47,637 nucleotides of DNA. Origin: Hyphomicrobiales bacterium. Its GTDB lineage: Bacteria; Pseudomonadota; Alphaproteobacteria; Rhizobiales; Rhizobiaceae. The DNA lies in contig UBXV01000027.1 of the NCBI GenBank assembly GCA_900469625.1, positions 155,021 to 202,657 of the forward strand, read 5' to 3'. Shown in pieces: positions 33,202 through 41,577 of the stretch; position 1 is the first letter of the stretch; every line of letters starts with the position of its first letter. A program made the translations under genes and the position numbers. Under the pieces are notes generated by a model that saw nothing but the letters and a program-made list of their open reading frames with translations, ran no database searches and was not told where the DNA came from.

Positions 33202-33930
33202 CTACATTCCGTAATACGGCGCCTGCTTGCGGTGATCGCGGCCGAGTTTTCCCGGTGCGTTGTTCCGCTCATATTCCTGCCGGGAGAGCCCATAGGCGCG
33301 CTTGAGTTCGTCTTCCTTCGACAGGAGCTGTTCGTGCGGCGGCAGCACCGCCGGGTCGTCCGCCGCTTCACGAAGCGTCATTCGCCCCGGATAGTCCGTG
33401 GTCGAGTTCATTCCGTGCGAGGAAGCGGGACCGAGGTCATCGGCCGCCGGCGCCCCGCCCCAACCGGTGCGACCTGGCGATTGTTTGGTGATGCCCTTAT
33501 GCATCTTTCCCAAGGGGAGCATCCCGAACAGTCCTTCGGCAGCACCCAGATAATTGCCGTGTATCGCGTCCGAAAGCGCTTCTTCGGCGCCGAGATACGT
33601 TCCCGCACCGGGTATGAAGTCCACGATACCGATGCCGCGGCCAAGCCCGGTCGTACCCATGATGCCCTCGACCAATCGCCCTCTGAGCGATGTCGCCTTC
33701 TCATCGCCCATCAATGTCTGAGCGATGCGCTCCCGCGTTTCCGGATGGTATTGCCGCAGCACGGCCTGGGGTCGCGACCCTCCAAGATTGTTGCGATCGT
33801 TCCAGTCGATGACCTCGCGCGGCGGCTCGATAAGCTCTCTCACATCAGGCGGCGTCGCAGCGCGGCGCGCCGGGGAGATGTATTCGCCCGAGCTGAAGAT
33901 GTTCGGCAATCCACGTTTCTTTAAGTCCAT
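33202..33930 (-). CDS. Effector-like cargo protein D (242 aa)
   Basis: A 242-residue signal-less protein. The N-terminus is Pro/Arg-rich (RRAATPPDVRELIEPPREV). The middle has a hydrophobic Gly-rich stretch (GIGIVDFIPGAGTYLGAEEA, then GNYLGAAEGLFGMLPLGK) of the kind seen in phage-borne toxins and virion proteins that insert in or cross membranes. The C-terminus is charged. A GAAC-N7-GAAC LexA-type box lies about 20 bases before its ATG. Convergent with periplasmic protein D. The activity is unknown. Confidence 0.52.
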   Translation of the reverse strand: MDLKKRGLPNIFSSGEYISPARRAATPPDVRELIEPPREVIDWNDRNNLGGSRPQAVLRQYHPETRERIAQTLMGDEKATSLRGRLVEGIMGTTGLGRGIGIVDFIPGAGTYLGAEEALSDAIHGNYLGAAEGLFGMLPLGKMHKGITKQSPGRTGWGGAPAADDLGPASSHGMNSTTDYPGRMTLREAADDPAVLPPHEQLLSKEDELKRAYGLSRQEYERNNAPGKLGRDHRKQAPYYGM

Positions 33931-34415
33931 TGTTCAGCGTCCTGTTGTTCGATTGAGGTTCGGCCGTACAGCACGGCCGATTGGTCGAAGCTTTCAATCC
34001 GAATGCGAGGCTGTATTCACACGACACCAACCACCGGTGCCGGCTCGGGAGCCGAGATACCGCCCTGCCCCCTTGCCAAACTCGCCCGACGGAAGCTTGC
34101 TGCCGTGAACACCGTCCAACCAACCGCCAGCAAGGCCGGTCGTCGGCCCCCGGGGCAACCCTCAGCAATCTCCATGGCTCTAGTGCACCTGCGCCCATCG
34201 CTGTTTTCTCGCCAGAGTTCGGCGAGCGGTTACTCACAGTCAGCGGCGTGGCTTTGGCCCTTGTGGCGGATTTTCCGGTGTTTTGATTGTTTTCTGCCAG
34301 TGCCCGTCAAAGCTTCAGCGTATCGGTTTTCAACTTTTAGGGTCGAAGTGCGTGTCAACCGGATTTCGACCAGGGACGCTGCTACCTCCCGCGTGTGGCG
34401 CCGCCGTCAAGGATG
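33931..34415. other. Non-coding stretch between cargo units C and D
   Basis: 485 bases without a supported gene, richer in A+T at 34240-34350. A LexA-type box (33947-33961) lies at its left end. No structural-gene fragment is recognised here. Confidence 0.4.
33947..33961. promoter_or_regulatory. LexA-type box upstream of effector D
   Basis: GTTCGATTGAGGTTC is a GTTC-N7-GTTC match, 17 bases before the effector ATG. There is no clear promoter around it, so this box is weaker evidence than the two at 24590 and 27019. Confidence 0.45.
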
Positions 34416-34805
34416 TTACGCGACCGCCGGACAGAACCGCCGCACGAGGCGGGTTTCCAGGAAAACATAGGTGAGCACGAAGACCAGGTAGTTGGGGCCG
34501 ATCCAGCTATGCAGGGAATACAGGAACAGGCCCCGCACAAACGACTCGCTGTCAAAAGTGCCATCAGCCACGAATGTCCAGTGAAATGCGCGCGCAGCGA
34601 TCGTCAAAAGCATGAAGACGGTGATGAGTAAGACGCGGTTGCGAAGCGAGACTGTGTGAAGCGGGACAAATGCCACAAGAAAATAGGTCGTGGCATAGGG
34701 CGCCATATACCACTGGAAGAAACGCCCATAGAGCAGTTTCGCAACAAGCAGCATAGCCGCATAGCAAATGAGAACGCGGACGGTATTCCATAGCGTGTAT
34801 TGCAT
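34416..34805 (-). CDS. Four-helix membrane protein C, candidate orphan immunity
   Basis: A 129-residue polytopic membrane protein with about four helices, paralogous to the products of 35307-35717 and 36891-37301. Shared features are the M-Q/R-Y start, N-x-x-RVL at residues 7-11, and a late GPNYLVFVLTYVFLE segment. In units A and B the paralogue follows an intact His/Cys effector; here the effector survives only as a scar, leaving this gene as an orphan immunity gene. Membrane location would suit protection against an effector acting at the inner face of the periplasm. Confidence 0.72.
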   Translation of the reverse strand: MQYTLWNTVRVLICYAAMLLVAKLLYGRFFQWYMAPYATTYFLVAFVPLHTVSLRNRVLLITVFMLLTIAARAFHWTFVADGTFDSESFVRGLFLYSLHSWIGPNYLVFVLTYVFLETRLVRRFCPAVA

Positions 34806-34906
34806 CCGTTCTCGTATCTGCTGTTGAGTAGGCGAACGTTGAGGCCAGCGATTTCTACTCTAGAGATTGCGGCGAATTTGCGCCACCCTGAGTTTAAGAA
34901 GCGGAT

Positions 34907-34984
34907 TTAGGGCTTCCGCAGCACACGGCGCAAGCTTTCCAAGTCGGTGGCCTCGTCCACATGCCTGTTCAGACCGCGCAACTG
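34907..34984 (-). pseudogene. C-terminal scar of a third effector (25 codons)
   Basis: Read on the minus strand in the frame CAG-TTG-CGC, this encodes QLRGLNRHVDEATDLESLRR plus five residues and a TAA. It aligns with the end of effector A (QLHSAGKHVGGANDLESLRR). The bases directly before it belong to the portal-gene fragment in a different frame, so one deletion joined the fragment to the last 25 codons of a lost effector. The membrane gene C follows about 100 bases later. Confidence 0.85.
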
Positions 34985-35242
34985 CCATCTCCAGCTTCCG
35001 CCTTGCGTTTTCGCCGTCCATGCGCGCCTCCTCGTTCGCCAGCTGCATGTGCATCTGCAGTTGCTGCATGCCCACGTCAGGCTGTTGCTGCGGCTCAGCC
35101 GCCTGCATCCGCTTCTGGATGCCCTCCGGCGTCGGCCTGGCGAAATAGAGGTCGGGCGATTTCAGCCCCGCCGCCTCCACGGTCTTCGCAATGCCGTTGT
35201 AGAGGTAGTCGGGCGAAACGTCGGGACTGTCGGGGCTCAAGC
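34985..35242 (-). pseudogene. Portal-gene 3' fragment, copy C'
   Basis: Encodes portal sequence from VSPDYLYNGIAKTVEAAGLK to ENARRKLEM with small differences from the intact gene (for example QMHMQLANEEARMD). It extends further upstream than copy B' but lacks the last part of the gene, being cut into the effector scar. It begins 64 bases after the stop of membrane gene B. Confidence 0.9.
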
Positions 35243-35306
35243 GTCGCGTGGTACTACGCGTCTTGCAAGACGCACAAGGTCTCCTTCGCGCACGGACTAG
35301 CCCAAT

Positions 35307-35717
35307 CTACCCTGGTTCTGACCGGTGTTGATCAATCAAGCCAGCCCAGGTTTTCAGCGGGAGTTCGAGGCACAGATAACTTGCCAGGAACACCACATAA
35401 TGTGGCCCGAACAATGCAATAGCAAAGATGAGTGCGCCCTCGTCGAGGTTGGGGGGCAAATGGCCGGTGCTCAGGTAAACGTAGACCGTGACGCTTGCGA
35501 GGTAAAGCGCGAGCAATCCTGCAACCGTCAACGTGATCAGCAATATCCTCTTAAGAACACCGATGCCCGGGAGATGAATGAAGGAGAAGGCATAGAAGGC
35601 AAAAACAAACGCAACCGCCTGAAAACTGAAGAGGCGTGGATAGAAGAACCAGCAGAAAACCGCCGTGACCGTATACGCCAGCAAAACGCGAACTGCATTC
35701 ATCGCGGCGTACTGCAT
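35307..35717 (-). CDS. Four-helix membrane protein B, candidate immunity protein
   Basis: A 136-residue polytopic membrane protein; the ATG five bases after GGAGGG was chosen because it gives the MQYAAMN start shared with its paralogue C. Four hydrophobic helices, a middle polar loop (TGHLPPNLDEG) and the late GPHYVVFLASYLCLELP segment. It follows effector B in the same direction. Paralogous to membrane proteins A and C, with enough divergence to imply different specificities. Confidence 0.72.
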   Translation of the reverse strand: MQYAAMNAVRVLLAYTVTAVFCWFFYPRLFSFQAVAFVFAFYAFSFIHLPGIGVLKRILLITLTVAGLLALYLASVTVYVYLSTGHLPPNLDEGALIFAIALFGPHYVVFLASYLCLELPLKTWAGLIDQHRSEPG

Positions 35718-35846
35718 CATGACCCTCCCTCCAACAGCGAAACCCGCTCGTCGACGCATCGTCGATACAAGCCGTTCATCGCTACCTTTACGTGCAATAT
35801 GGCCTTTGTATTGCAGGTAACCGATTCAAGCCGCAGAATATCCGTA

Positions 35847-36500
35847 TCAGAATTTATCTTTGTATCTTTTCGCTCGTTCCAGAGCGTCATTCAGCCGGCT
35901 CGGAAACGCGGTTTTCTCAACTGGCCCGAACGGGCCAATACCATCGATAGCCTGTGATACGCCCGCGGTGCATCCGCCAATAGCGACGGGGAACCAATCC
36001 CAGGGCACAGGATTGCCGCCTATGCGCTCTGCACGGCTCATAATCTCCTGTTCTTCTTCGGGCGTCGTTTCATACCTGCGAACGACGACGTCCTTCCCGC
36101 CTGTCTTCTGGAAGTTCACATATTTGTCCAACGACACGCCCGGTCCGGTCAGCACCCGGCCCTCTCCCATCTCCTTGTCAGGATAGTGCCCGGCTGGATC
36201 ATAAATGTAGTTCGCCCATGGATCTCCTTTGCGATTGAGAATGACGACACCGCTGTGTCCTTCATCTCCCCAGCCAGGAACCTTGTTCTCAGGGTTGGTG
36301 TTTGAGATTACATAGGTGTCCGCCACCTCGATGCCTTTGTCGCGCCCACGCTCCTTGCCCCAGTTCTGCAATCGGCTGTTGGCCTCTTCACCGAAAACGC
36401 GCAGCTCCAGCGCTGTAGTCGACCTTTGGCCAGTCTCGTAGGCGTCGTCGTCCGGCGTAAGACCGAAGGTGTTGAAGCCCCGCCTGGTATTTCTGATCAT
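35847..36500 (-). CDS. Effector B: permuted papain-like His/Cys protein
   Basis: A 217-residue signal-less protein. A shared frame with effector A covers YETGQRSTTALELRVFGEEA, GIEVADTYVISNTNP, then EGHSGVVIL (His82), YDPAGHY (100-106) and GGCTAGVSQAIDGIGPFGPV (Cys177). His before Cys, with a YDP-x-G-H-Y strand between, matches permuted NlpC/P60-like or papain-like peptidase/amidase toxins. Its ATG overlaps the stop of a portal-gene fragment (ATGA), as in unit A. Membrane protein B follows. Peptidoglycan or another amide as target is a reasonable guess. Confidence 0.68.
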   Translation of the reverse strand: MIRNTRRGFNTFGLTPDDDAYETGQRSTTALELRVFGEEANSRLQNWGKERGRDKGIEVADTYVISNTNPENKVPGWGDEGHSGVVILNRKGDPWANYIYDPAGHYPDKEMGEGRVLTGPGVSLDKYVNFQKTGGKDVVVRRYETTPEEEQEIMSRAERIGGNPVPWDWFPVAIGGCTAGVSQAIDGIGPFGPVEKTAFPSRLNDALERAKRYKDKF

Positions 36501-36859
36501 CCCGGCATCCCTCCGATATGCGCTGTGGTCAGCGCCGTGCCGCCGGCCATCTCGGCCAGGTTCTGCTCGCGTTTCAGGTTGAGTTCGGCGTCGATCTGGT
36601 AGCGTTTGAGCGCACCGTTCTGCTGGATCTCCGCAAGCTTCAGCTCGCGCTCCATCTCCAGCTTCCGCCTTGCGTTTTCGCCGTCCATGCGCGCCTTCTC
36701 GTTCGCCAGCTGCATCTGCATCTGCAGTTGCTGCATACCCACGTCAGGCGGTTGCTGCGGCTCAGCCGCCTGCATCCGCTTCTGGATGTCCTCTGATGTC
36801 GGCTTGGTGAAGTAGAGGTCGGGTGATTTCAGCCCCGCCGCCTCCACGGTCTTGGCAAT
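36497..36859 (-). pseudogene. Portal-gene 3' fragment, copy B'
   Basis: About 363 bases match the end of the portal gene through its stop codon and into the first codons of the effector, differing by scattered substitutions and one extra codon (PQQPPDV against PQQPDA). The match starts after a GGCAAT and is preceded by unrelated DNA, 31 bases after the stop of membrane gene A. It has no portal N-terminus and cannot make a portal. Confidence 0.92.
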
Positions 36860-36890
36860 GCAGATGAGCGCGCTACGGCGTTGGCTACTG

Positions 36891-37301
36891 CTAGATCGTG
36901 CTCTCGCGCGCAGGCACCGCTATCTGTGCCTTGGAAAATTTTCTGACAGGAAGATCGAGCACGATGTAGGTCAGCAGAAACACGAAGGTTTGGGGCCCAA
37001 GAAGACCAAAGATAACGACAATCGCAATTGTTTCACGAAGAAGATTGGCGCTGTCCATGCCATCGACAACGACGAAATATCCAAGCGGCACGATCATCAA
37101 AACAACGGCTGCCAAGACGATATACAGAAGCCGCTTCCACAAATGCAAGGCCGGAAGCGGCACGAAGGCGAACGGGTAGAGCGACGAAAACAACAGGGCG
37201 ATGGTGAAGTCCACATAGCGACCGAAGAACCAGGCGACGGTTGTCAGCATGGCGATGTAACTCAACAGAACTCGGATCGTATTGAGGACCATGTAGCGCA
37301 T
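36891..37301 (-). CDS. Four-helix membrane protein A, candidate immunity protein
   Basis: A 136-residue membrane protein: MRYMVLNTIRVLLSYIAML start, helices around 8-30, 34-55, 60-80 and 90-120, and the GPQTFVFLLTYIVLDLP segment near the end. It follows effector A in the same direction and belongs to the family of membrane proteins B and C. An exported partner for a cell-wall-type effector fits an immunity role; unproven. Confidence 0.73.
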   Translation of the reverse strand: MRYMVLNTIRVLLSYIAMLTTVAWFFGRYVDFTIALLFSSLYPFAFVPLPALHLWKRLLYIVLAAVVLMIVPLGYFVVVDGMDSANLLRETIAIVVIFGLLGPQTFVFLLTYIVLDLPVRKFSKAQIAVPARESTI

Positions 37302-37439
37302 GGGATACCTGAAGCATGAAGTGTTGATCTTGCCGCCCGAAACTTTGACAGGCCTATTGGCTTTGCCTGGAAGCTAACTGTGGCATATATGCGCCCTGAA
37401 CGCGACACAGCTGAAAAAACCTCCCCTGATTGCACAAGG

Positions 37440-38159
37440 CTATCGCCCGATCTTGTCCGCCCCCACCCGGCCCTTTTTCGCCATCAGGCGACGAAGGCTT
37501 TCGAGATCATTGGCTCCGCCGACGTGTTTGCCCGCGCTGTGCAACTGATTGTCGAGCGAAACTGGCCACATTGTTTTCTCGACCTCACCAAATGGCCCGA
37601 TACCGCGTATCGCCTCGGTTACATTGGTCGTGCAATCAAAAGCTCCCCCACCGCCAAGACGGTCGATCCGCTCCTGGATTTCAGCTTCCTGCTCGGGCGT
37701 TGTGTTGAATTTGCGCACGGTTACATTAGGCCCGCCGGCGAGGTGATATCGCAAGTAATCCTCAGGAGAGACTTCCGGCCCATAAAGAGCATCCCCGCTG
37801 CCCATCTCTCTCGGCTTGTAATGACCGGAGGGATCATAGAGCAGCCGCCCCTCGGGGTCGCCGTCATCGGGAATGATGAAGAGACCGGTGTGAGAATTGT
37901 TTCCTATGAATGGATAACCCGTCGGATTCGTATTGGACATGACATAGGTCGCAGCCACTTCCACGCCCTTGTCGCGCCCATGCTCCTTGCCCCACCCTGG
38001 CAACCGACTGCTGGCCTCTTCGCCGAAATCACGCAGTTCCAGCGCCGTCGTCGATCGCGCGCCGGTTTCGTACAGGTTGTCGTCCGTCCCGCCCCAAAAG
38101 GCGGCACGGCCCGGTTTGACGCCAGCGGCGTCATAACCCGGCTTGTTCATTCTGATCAT
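37440..38159 (-). CDS. Effector A: permuted papain-like His/Cys protein
   Basis: A 239-residue signal-less protein whose ATG overlaps the portal stop (ATGA), so it is translated with the portal. It shares with effector B the STTALELRDFGEEASSRL block, GVEVAATYVMSNTNP, NSHTGLFII (His90), YDPSGHY (108-114) and FDCTTNVTEAIRGIGPFGEV (Cys176). The His ... YDPxGHY ... Cys order fits permuted NlpC/P60/papain-like peptidases common in secreted antibacterial toxins. The C-terminus is extended and basic compared with effector B. Membrane protein A follows. Coupling to a virion gene suggests it is made during assembly and carried or released with particles. Confidence 0.7.
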   Translation of the reverse strand: MIRMNKPGYDAAGVKPGRAAFWGGTDDNLYETGARSTTALELRDFGEEASSRLPGWGKEHGRDKGVEVAATYVMSNTNPTGYPFIGNNSHTGLFIIPDDGDPEGRLLYDPSGHYKPREMGSGDALYGPEVSPEDYLRYHLAGGPNVTVRKFNTTPEQEAEIQERIDRLGGGGAFDCTTNVTEAIRGIGPFGEVEKTMWPVSLDNQLHSAGKHVGGANDLESLRRLMAKKGRVGADKIGR

Positions 38160-40210
38160 CCCGGCATCCCTCCGATATGCGCTGTGGTCAGCGCCGTGCC
38201 GCCGGCCATTTCGGCCAGGTTCTGCTCGCGTTTCAGGTTGAGTTCAGCGTCGATCTGGTAGCGTTTGAGCGCGCCGTTCTGCTGGATCTCCGCAAGCTTC
38301 AGCTCGCGCTCCATCTCCAGCTTGCGCCTGGCGTTTTCCCCGTCCATGCGCGCTTTCTCGTTCGCCAGCTGCATCTGCATCTGCAATTGCTGCATGCCGG
38401 CATCCGGCTGCTGCGGCTCAGCCGCCTGCATCCGCTTCTGGATGTCCTCCGGCGTCGGCTTGGTGAAGTAGAGGTCGGGTGATTTCAGCCCTGCCGCCTC
38501 CACGGTCTTGGCAATACCGTTGTAGAGATTGTCGGGCGAGACATAAGGATTGTCGGGCCCGAGCGTCATCAAGAGTTTTTCCTGCAATTGCTGGATCATC
38601 TGGATCATCAGCATGTCGCGTTCGCGCGTCCCGGCCCCAAGGCCGGTGTTGACGGTCGCATCCATGCCGGCGTTCCAGTGGCGCGGGTCGAAGGTCACCC
38701 ATTTCCCCCGCAGCCTCACCGCCCGCGGTCGGTCCTGGTGTTTGATGACGAGGCCGAGCAGGCCCTTGAACACACGGGCGAGCCCTTGCGCGAAGGTGCG
38801 CACCATCAGCTCCGTCTGGCCGATGCCCGCCTGTTCGACGAGCGCCGTCGCCTTCGCCGTCATGTTCTGCAGCGCGTCCGGCGCCATGCCGCTGGAGGCA
38901 TCGGAAATGCCGGTGCGGTCCGTCGCCTCCTGGTCCAGATAGCCGAGCATGGAAAAGGATTCCCGCGCCACGAACGGCACAGCCGTGTAGCCGACGGCGC
39001 CGCGCACATCGACGCCCTGGCCGACGCGGATCGGCTGGCCGAACTTCGGGTTCAGCACCGATTCCGGGTTCTGGATCACCCCTTCCTGCACGATCGGCTG
39101 CTGGTTGTTCTGCCAGTAGAGATTGTCGAGCGTCTGGCGCAGAAGCACGGTCTTGACCCGCTGGATCTCGGCCATGTCGTCGGTGACGGCGTTGCCCTCG
39201 CGCTGGTGCGGGCGCCTTTCGATGATGAGATCGGCAAAGGGCACCTCGTCCCATTCCTCGTCGGAAAGCAGGTTCTCCGGCCCGGTGCCGCCGGCAAAGA
39301 CCAGGCGCCGGAGTTCGGCGATACCGTCGTCGTCGGCGTCCACCTTCACGTAGAGCTCGTAATATTCCACTTCCTGCAGCGCCGTGGCCGTCGCCTCGCC
39401 CTCGCTGAAGATGTCGCGGCGCCGGCTGAACGCCTCGTCGTCGCCATCATCGTCGCCGGCGACCGTAAAGCCCTCGACCTTCGCCCGGTCATAGCCCATG
39501 GCGACCAGGTCGGATCGGCGCATGCGCCGGTTGATGCCGGTGATCGGGCTGTCGTCGATCGAGATTGCATCGGGGTGAATGAGGAATTCTTCCAGCGGCA
39601 CCGCAGCAAGCCGCGTCGTACCGCGCTCGCCGGTGCGGCGGATCTTCACGTTGAAGACGGGCTCTTCCACCCGGCCGGTCGGCAGCTCGATCACTTCTAC
39701 CGACTGCGATTGCTCCAGCACCTCCACCGCGTCATCGGCGATCAGCTGCACCAGCGCCTGCTCGTCGAGCCCGCTATGGCTCGAGACCTCGACCGTCTTT
39801 CGCTTTTCGTACCACCAGCGGATCACGCCGTTCCTGAGCTTCAGCGCATCGTGCGCCGCATCCTGCACCGCGTCGTAGCCGTCGCTTTCGGGAAAGACGA
39901 TGTAGTTGATGTAGTCGGTCGCCTGCTCGGCGCCTGCCTCGTCGCCCTGGTTGACTGGCTGGTACTCCACCACCTTGTCGTTGCCGAGCACGGTGCGGAT
40001 GAGTGAAGGCAACACCTTCTTGACCGCCGCGCGCACATCGCGCGAAACCACCTTGGAGCGGTTGGCATCGGAAGGCACGTCCTTCATCACCCCGTCGTAA
40101 TATTCCATCGCCCTGATGCGATCGATCGACAGCGCGTCGCGATAGCTCTCGCAATCCTTGACGAGCTGGCCGACGAGGTCCGCCAGCGCCTGTTTTGTCA
40201 TTGCAGCCAT
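38156..40210 (-). CDS. Portal protein
   Basis: A 684-residue portal of the short-tailed (SU10/7-11-like) type; the start ATG overlaps the terminase stop (TAATG). Features: an N-terminal helical part (LVKDCESYRDALSIDRIRAM), FLIHPDAISIDDSP, DMAEIQRVKTVLLRQTLDNLY, and a long Gln/Met-rich coiled-coil C-terminus (GMQQLQMQMQLANEKARMD). The last 360 bases are copied twice downstream as fragments B' and C'. It forms the dodecameric DNA entry ring. Confidence 0.9.
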   Translation of the reverse strand: MAAMTKQALADLVGQLVKDCESYRDALSIDRIRAMEYYDGVMKDVPSDANRSKVVSRDVRAAVKKVLPSLIRTVLGNDKVVEYQPVNQGDEAGAEQATDYINYIVFPESDGYDAVQDAAHDALKLRNGVIRWWYEKRKTVEVSSHSGLDEQALVQLIADDAVEVLEQSQSVEVIELPTGRVEEPVFNVKIRRTGERGTTRLAAVPLEEFLIHPDAISIDDSPITGINRRMRRSDLVAMGYDRAKVEGFTVAGDDDGDDEAFSRRRDIFSEGEATATALQEVEYYELYVKVDADDDGIAELRRLVFAGGTGPENLLSDEEWDEVPFADLIIERRPHQREGNAVTDDMAEIQRVKTVLLRQTLDNLYWQNNQQPIVQEGVIQNPESVLNPKFGQPIRVGQGVDVRGAVGYTAVPFVARESFSMLGYLDQEATDRTGISDASSGMAPDALQNMTAKATALVEQAGIGQTELMVRTFAQGLARVFKGLLGLVIKHQDRPRAVRLRGKWVTFDPRHWNAGMDATVNTGLGAGTRERDMLMIQMIQQLQEKLLMTLGPDNPYVSPDNLYNGIAKTVEAAGLKSPDLYFTKPTPEDIQKRMQAAEPQQPDAGMQQLQMQMQLANEKARMDGENARRKLEMERELKLAEIQQNGALKRYQIDAELNLKREQNLAEMAGGTALTTAHIGGMPG

Positions 40211-41577
40211 TACACAACCTTCCGATCCATGAATTTCCAGGCGGCCTCGTCGGCCTTCGCCCGGGCAAAGCGTTTCATCATCAGCGCGTAGCGACAGGCC
40301 GAGAGTACGTCGTCGCGTTCCTTGACGATCCGGCCGTCCTTGCGGTGGTAGAGCCTGAATTCCTCGAACCATTCGCCACAGGTGGAAAACACCTTGAAGC
40401 GTCCGGTCTGCATGCGTTGCAGCATGTCGGAAATCCCGGCCTCGACACCGTTGGTGCCGTCGTCGAAGGTCGCCCGCTCCTGGAGCATGGCGAGCCCCTG
40501 CCCGCGATACTGCGCCGCCAGTTGCTCGCCCGAGCCCTTGTCGTGCTGTAGGCCGTCATGCGGCCATGACCAAGGCAGCCAGGCCCCCCAGGGCTTCAGC
40601 GCCGCCGCGTGAATGATCGGCGTCGCCTCGCGCTCGCGATAGACCTTCGTCACATAGAAGACGTCGGCGTCCCGGTCCCAGGCGCAGGCGGTCGCGGCAA
40701 AGGGGTGGTCCCAGCCGAAGTCGAGGCCGCCGATCTGCACCCAATGTTTCGGGATCTCGAACGGGTCGATGCGGACCTGCTCCTCGGTCACCGGGAAGAT
40801 CCGGCCCGAGCCCAGCGTCGGCACGCCCTTGGTGCGCGCTTCCTTTTCGTGCGCCGGGTAACTGGCAATAATCTTTGCGCGCTCGCCGGCCGTATAGTGC
40901 TCGGCATCGTCGATCGTCATCGTCACCACCGTCCTGTCATCGGAGGGTTCAAGCAGATAGCGGCTGACCACCGAGCTCATGCCCTTGAGCGGCGTAAACG
41001 TCACGGCGACCGAGCCTCCGGTCGCATTGGTGCGGGTGATGCCCTCGAAATAGACGTCCTCCGGCGGCTCCTCGTCGAACCAGACATAGTCCACGGTGTT
41101 GGCCTGCCACTTGGCGCGGCCCTGCTCATAGGCCTTCAGAAGCAGCGTCGAGGTTGCGCCCGAAGCGTGGCGCACCGTCACGCTGTCGAGCGCGCCCGAG
41201 GCGCTCGATCGGCGCGTATGGGAGACGATCGCCGCCTTCGGGATATAGCCGGTGCCCCAGTCCTCTTCGCTCATTGGCGGGCCGACGAGCAGCCGCTGCA
41301 CGCCATCGCGTGTCAGCTCGTGCGATTCCGAACCACCGATCATCGTGATCGGTCGGTCGAAGCGTCGGCCCGCCCACCATTCCGGGTAGTCGCCAGTCAG
41401 GTGCATGGCCGCTTCGGCCGCTCCTGCCAGCGTCTTTCCCAGCTGGTTTCCGGCCATGAAAAGCCGTTCGCGAAAGGTGGCGCCCGCCAGATGAAAGGCG
41501 GCCTGCCTGGCATAGGGCCGGTAGTAGCGCAGCCTATTCGTGCTCTGCCTGCGCCCGATCTCCATCGCCAGCTCCAT
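40210..41577 (-). CDS. terL: Terminase large subunit
   Basis: A 455-residue packaging motor. Walker A GNQLGKT (43-49), Walker B VWFDEE (165-170) and the nuclease motif GGLDFGWDHP (Asp286, Asp290) are visible. The ATG giving MELAMEIGRRQ was chosen; it overlaps the small-subunit gene by 44 bases. It cuts and pumps DNA into the prohead through the portal. All key residues seem intact, so packaging could be functional. Confidence 0.92.
   Translation of the reverse strand: MELAMEIGRRQSTNRLRYYRPYARQAAFHLAGATFRERLFMAGNQLGKTLAGAAEAAMHLTGDYPEWWAGRRFDRPITMIGGSESHELTRDGVQRLLVGPPMSEEDWGTGYIPKAAIVSHTRRSSASGALDSVTVRHASGATSTLLLKAYEQGRAKWQANTVDYVWFDEEPPEDVYFEGITRTNATGGSVAVTFTPLKGMSSVVSRYLLEPSDDRTVVTMTIDDAEHYTAGERAKIIASYPAHEKEARTKGVPTLGSGRIFPVTEEQVRIDPFEIPKHWVQIGGLDFGWDHPFAATACAWDRDADVFYVTKVYREREATPIIHAAALKPWGAWLPWSWPHDGLQHDKGSGEQLAAQYRGQGLAMLQERATFDDGTNGVEAGISDMLQRMQTGRFKVFSTCGEWFEEFRLYHRKDGRIVKERDDVLSACRYALMMKRFARAKADEAAWKFMDRKVV

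Noticed and set aside
34860-35240. Open frame starting in the portal fragment and running to a stop in the gap
   Set aside because: The first two thirds are portal sequence and the rest reads the effector scar in the wrong frame; it is a by-product of the deletion, not a gene.
36497-36847. Portal C-terminal fragment as an independent small gene
   Set aside because: It has no start signal of its own and matches the portal end; better read as a duplicated arm, although leaky translation to feed the effector is possible.
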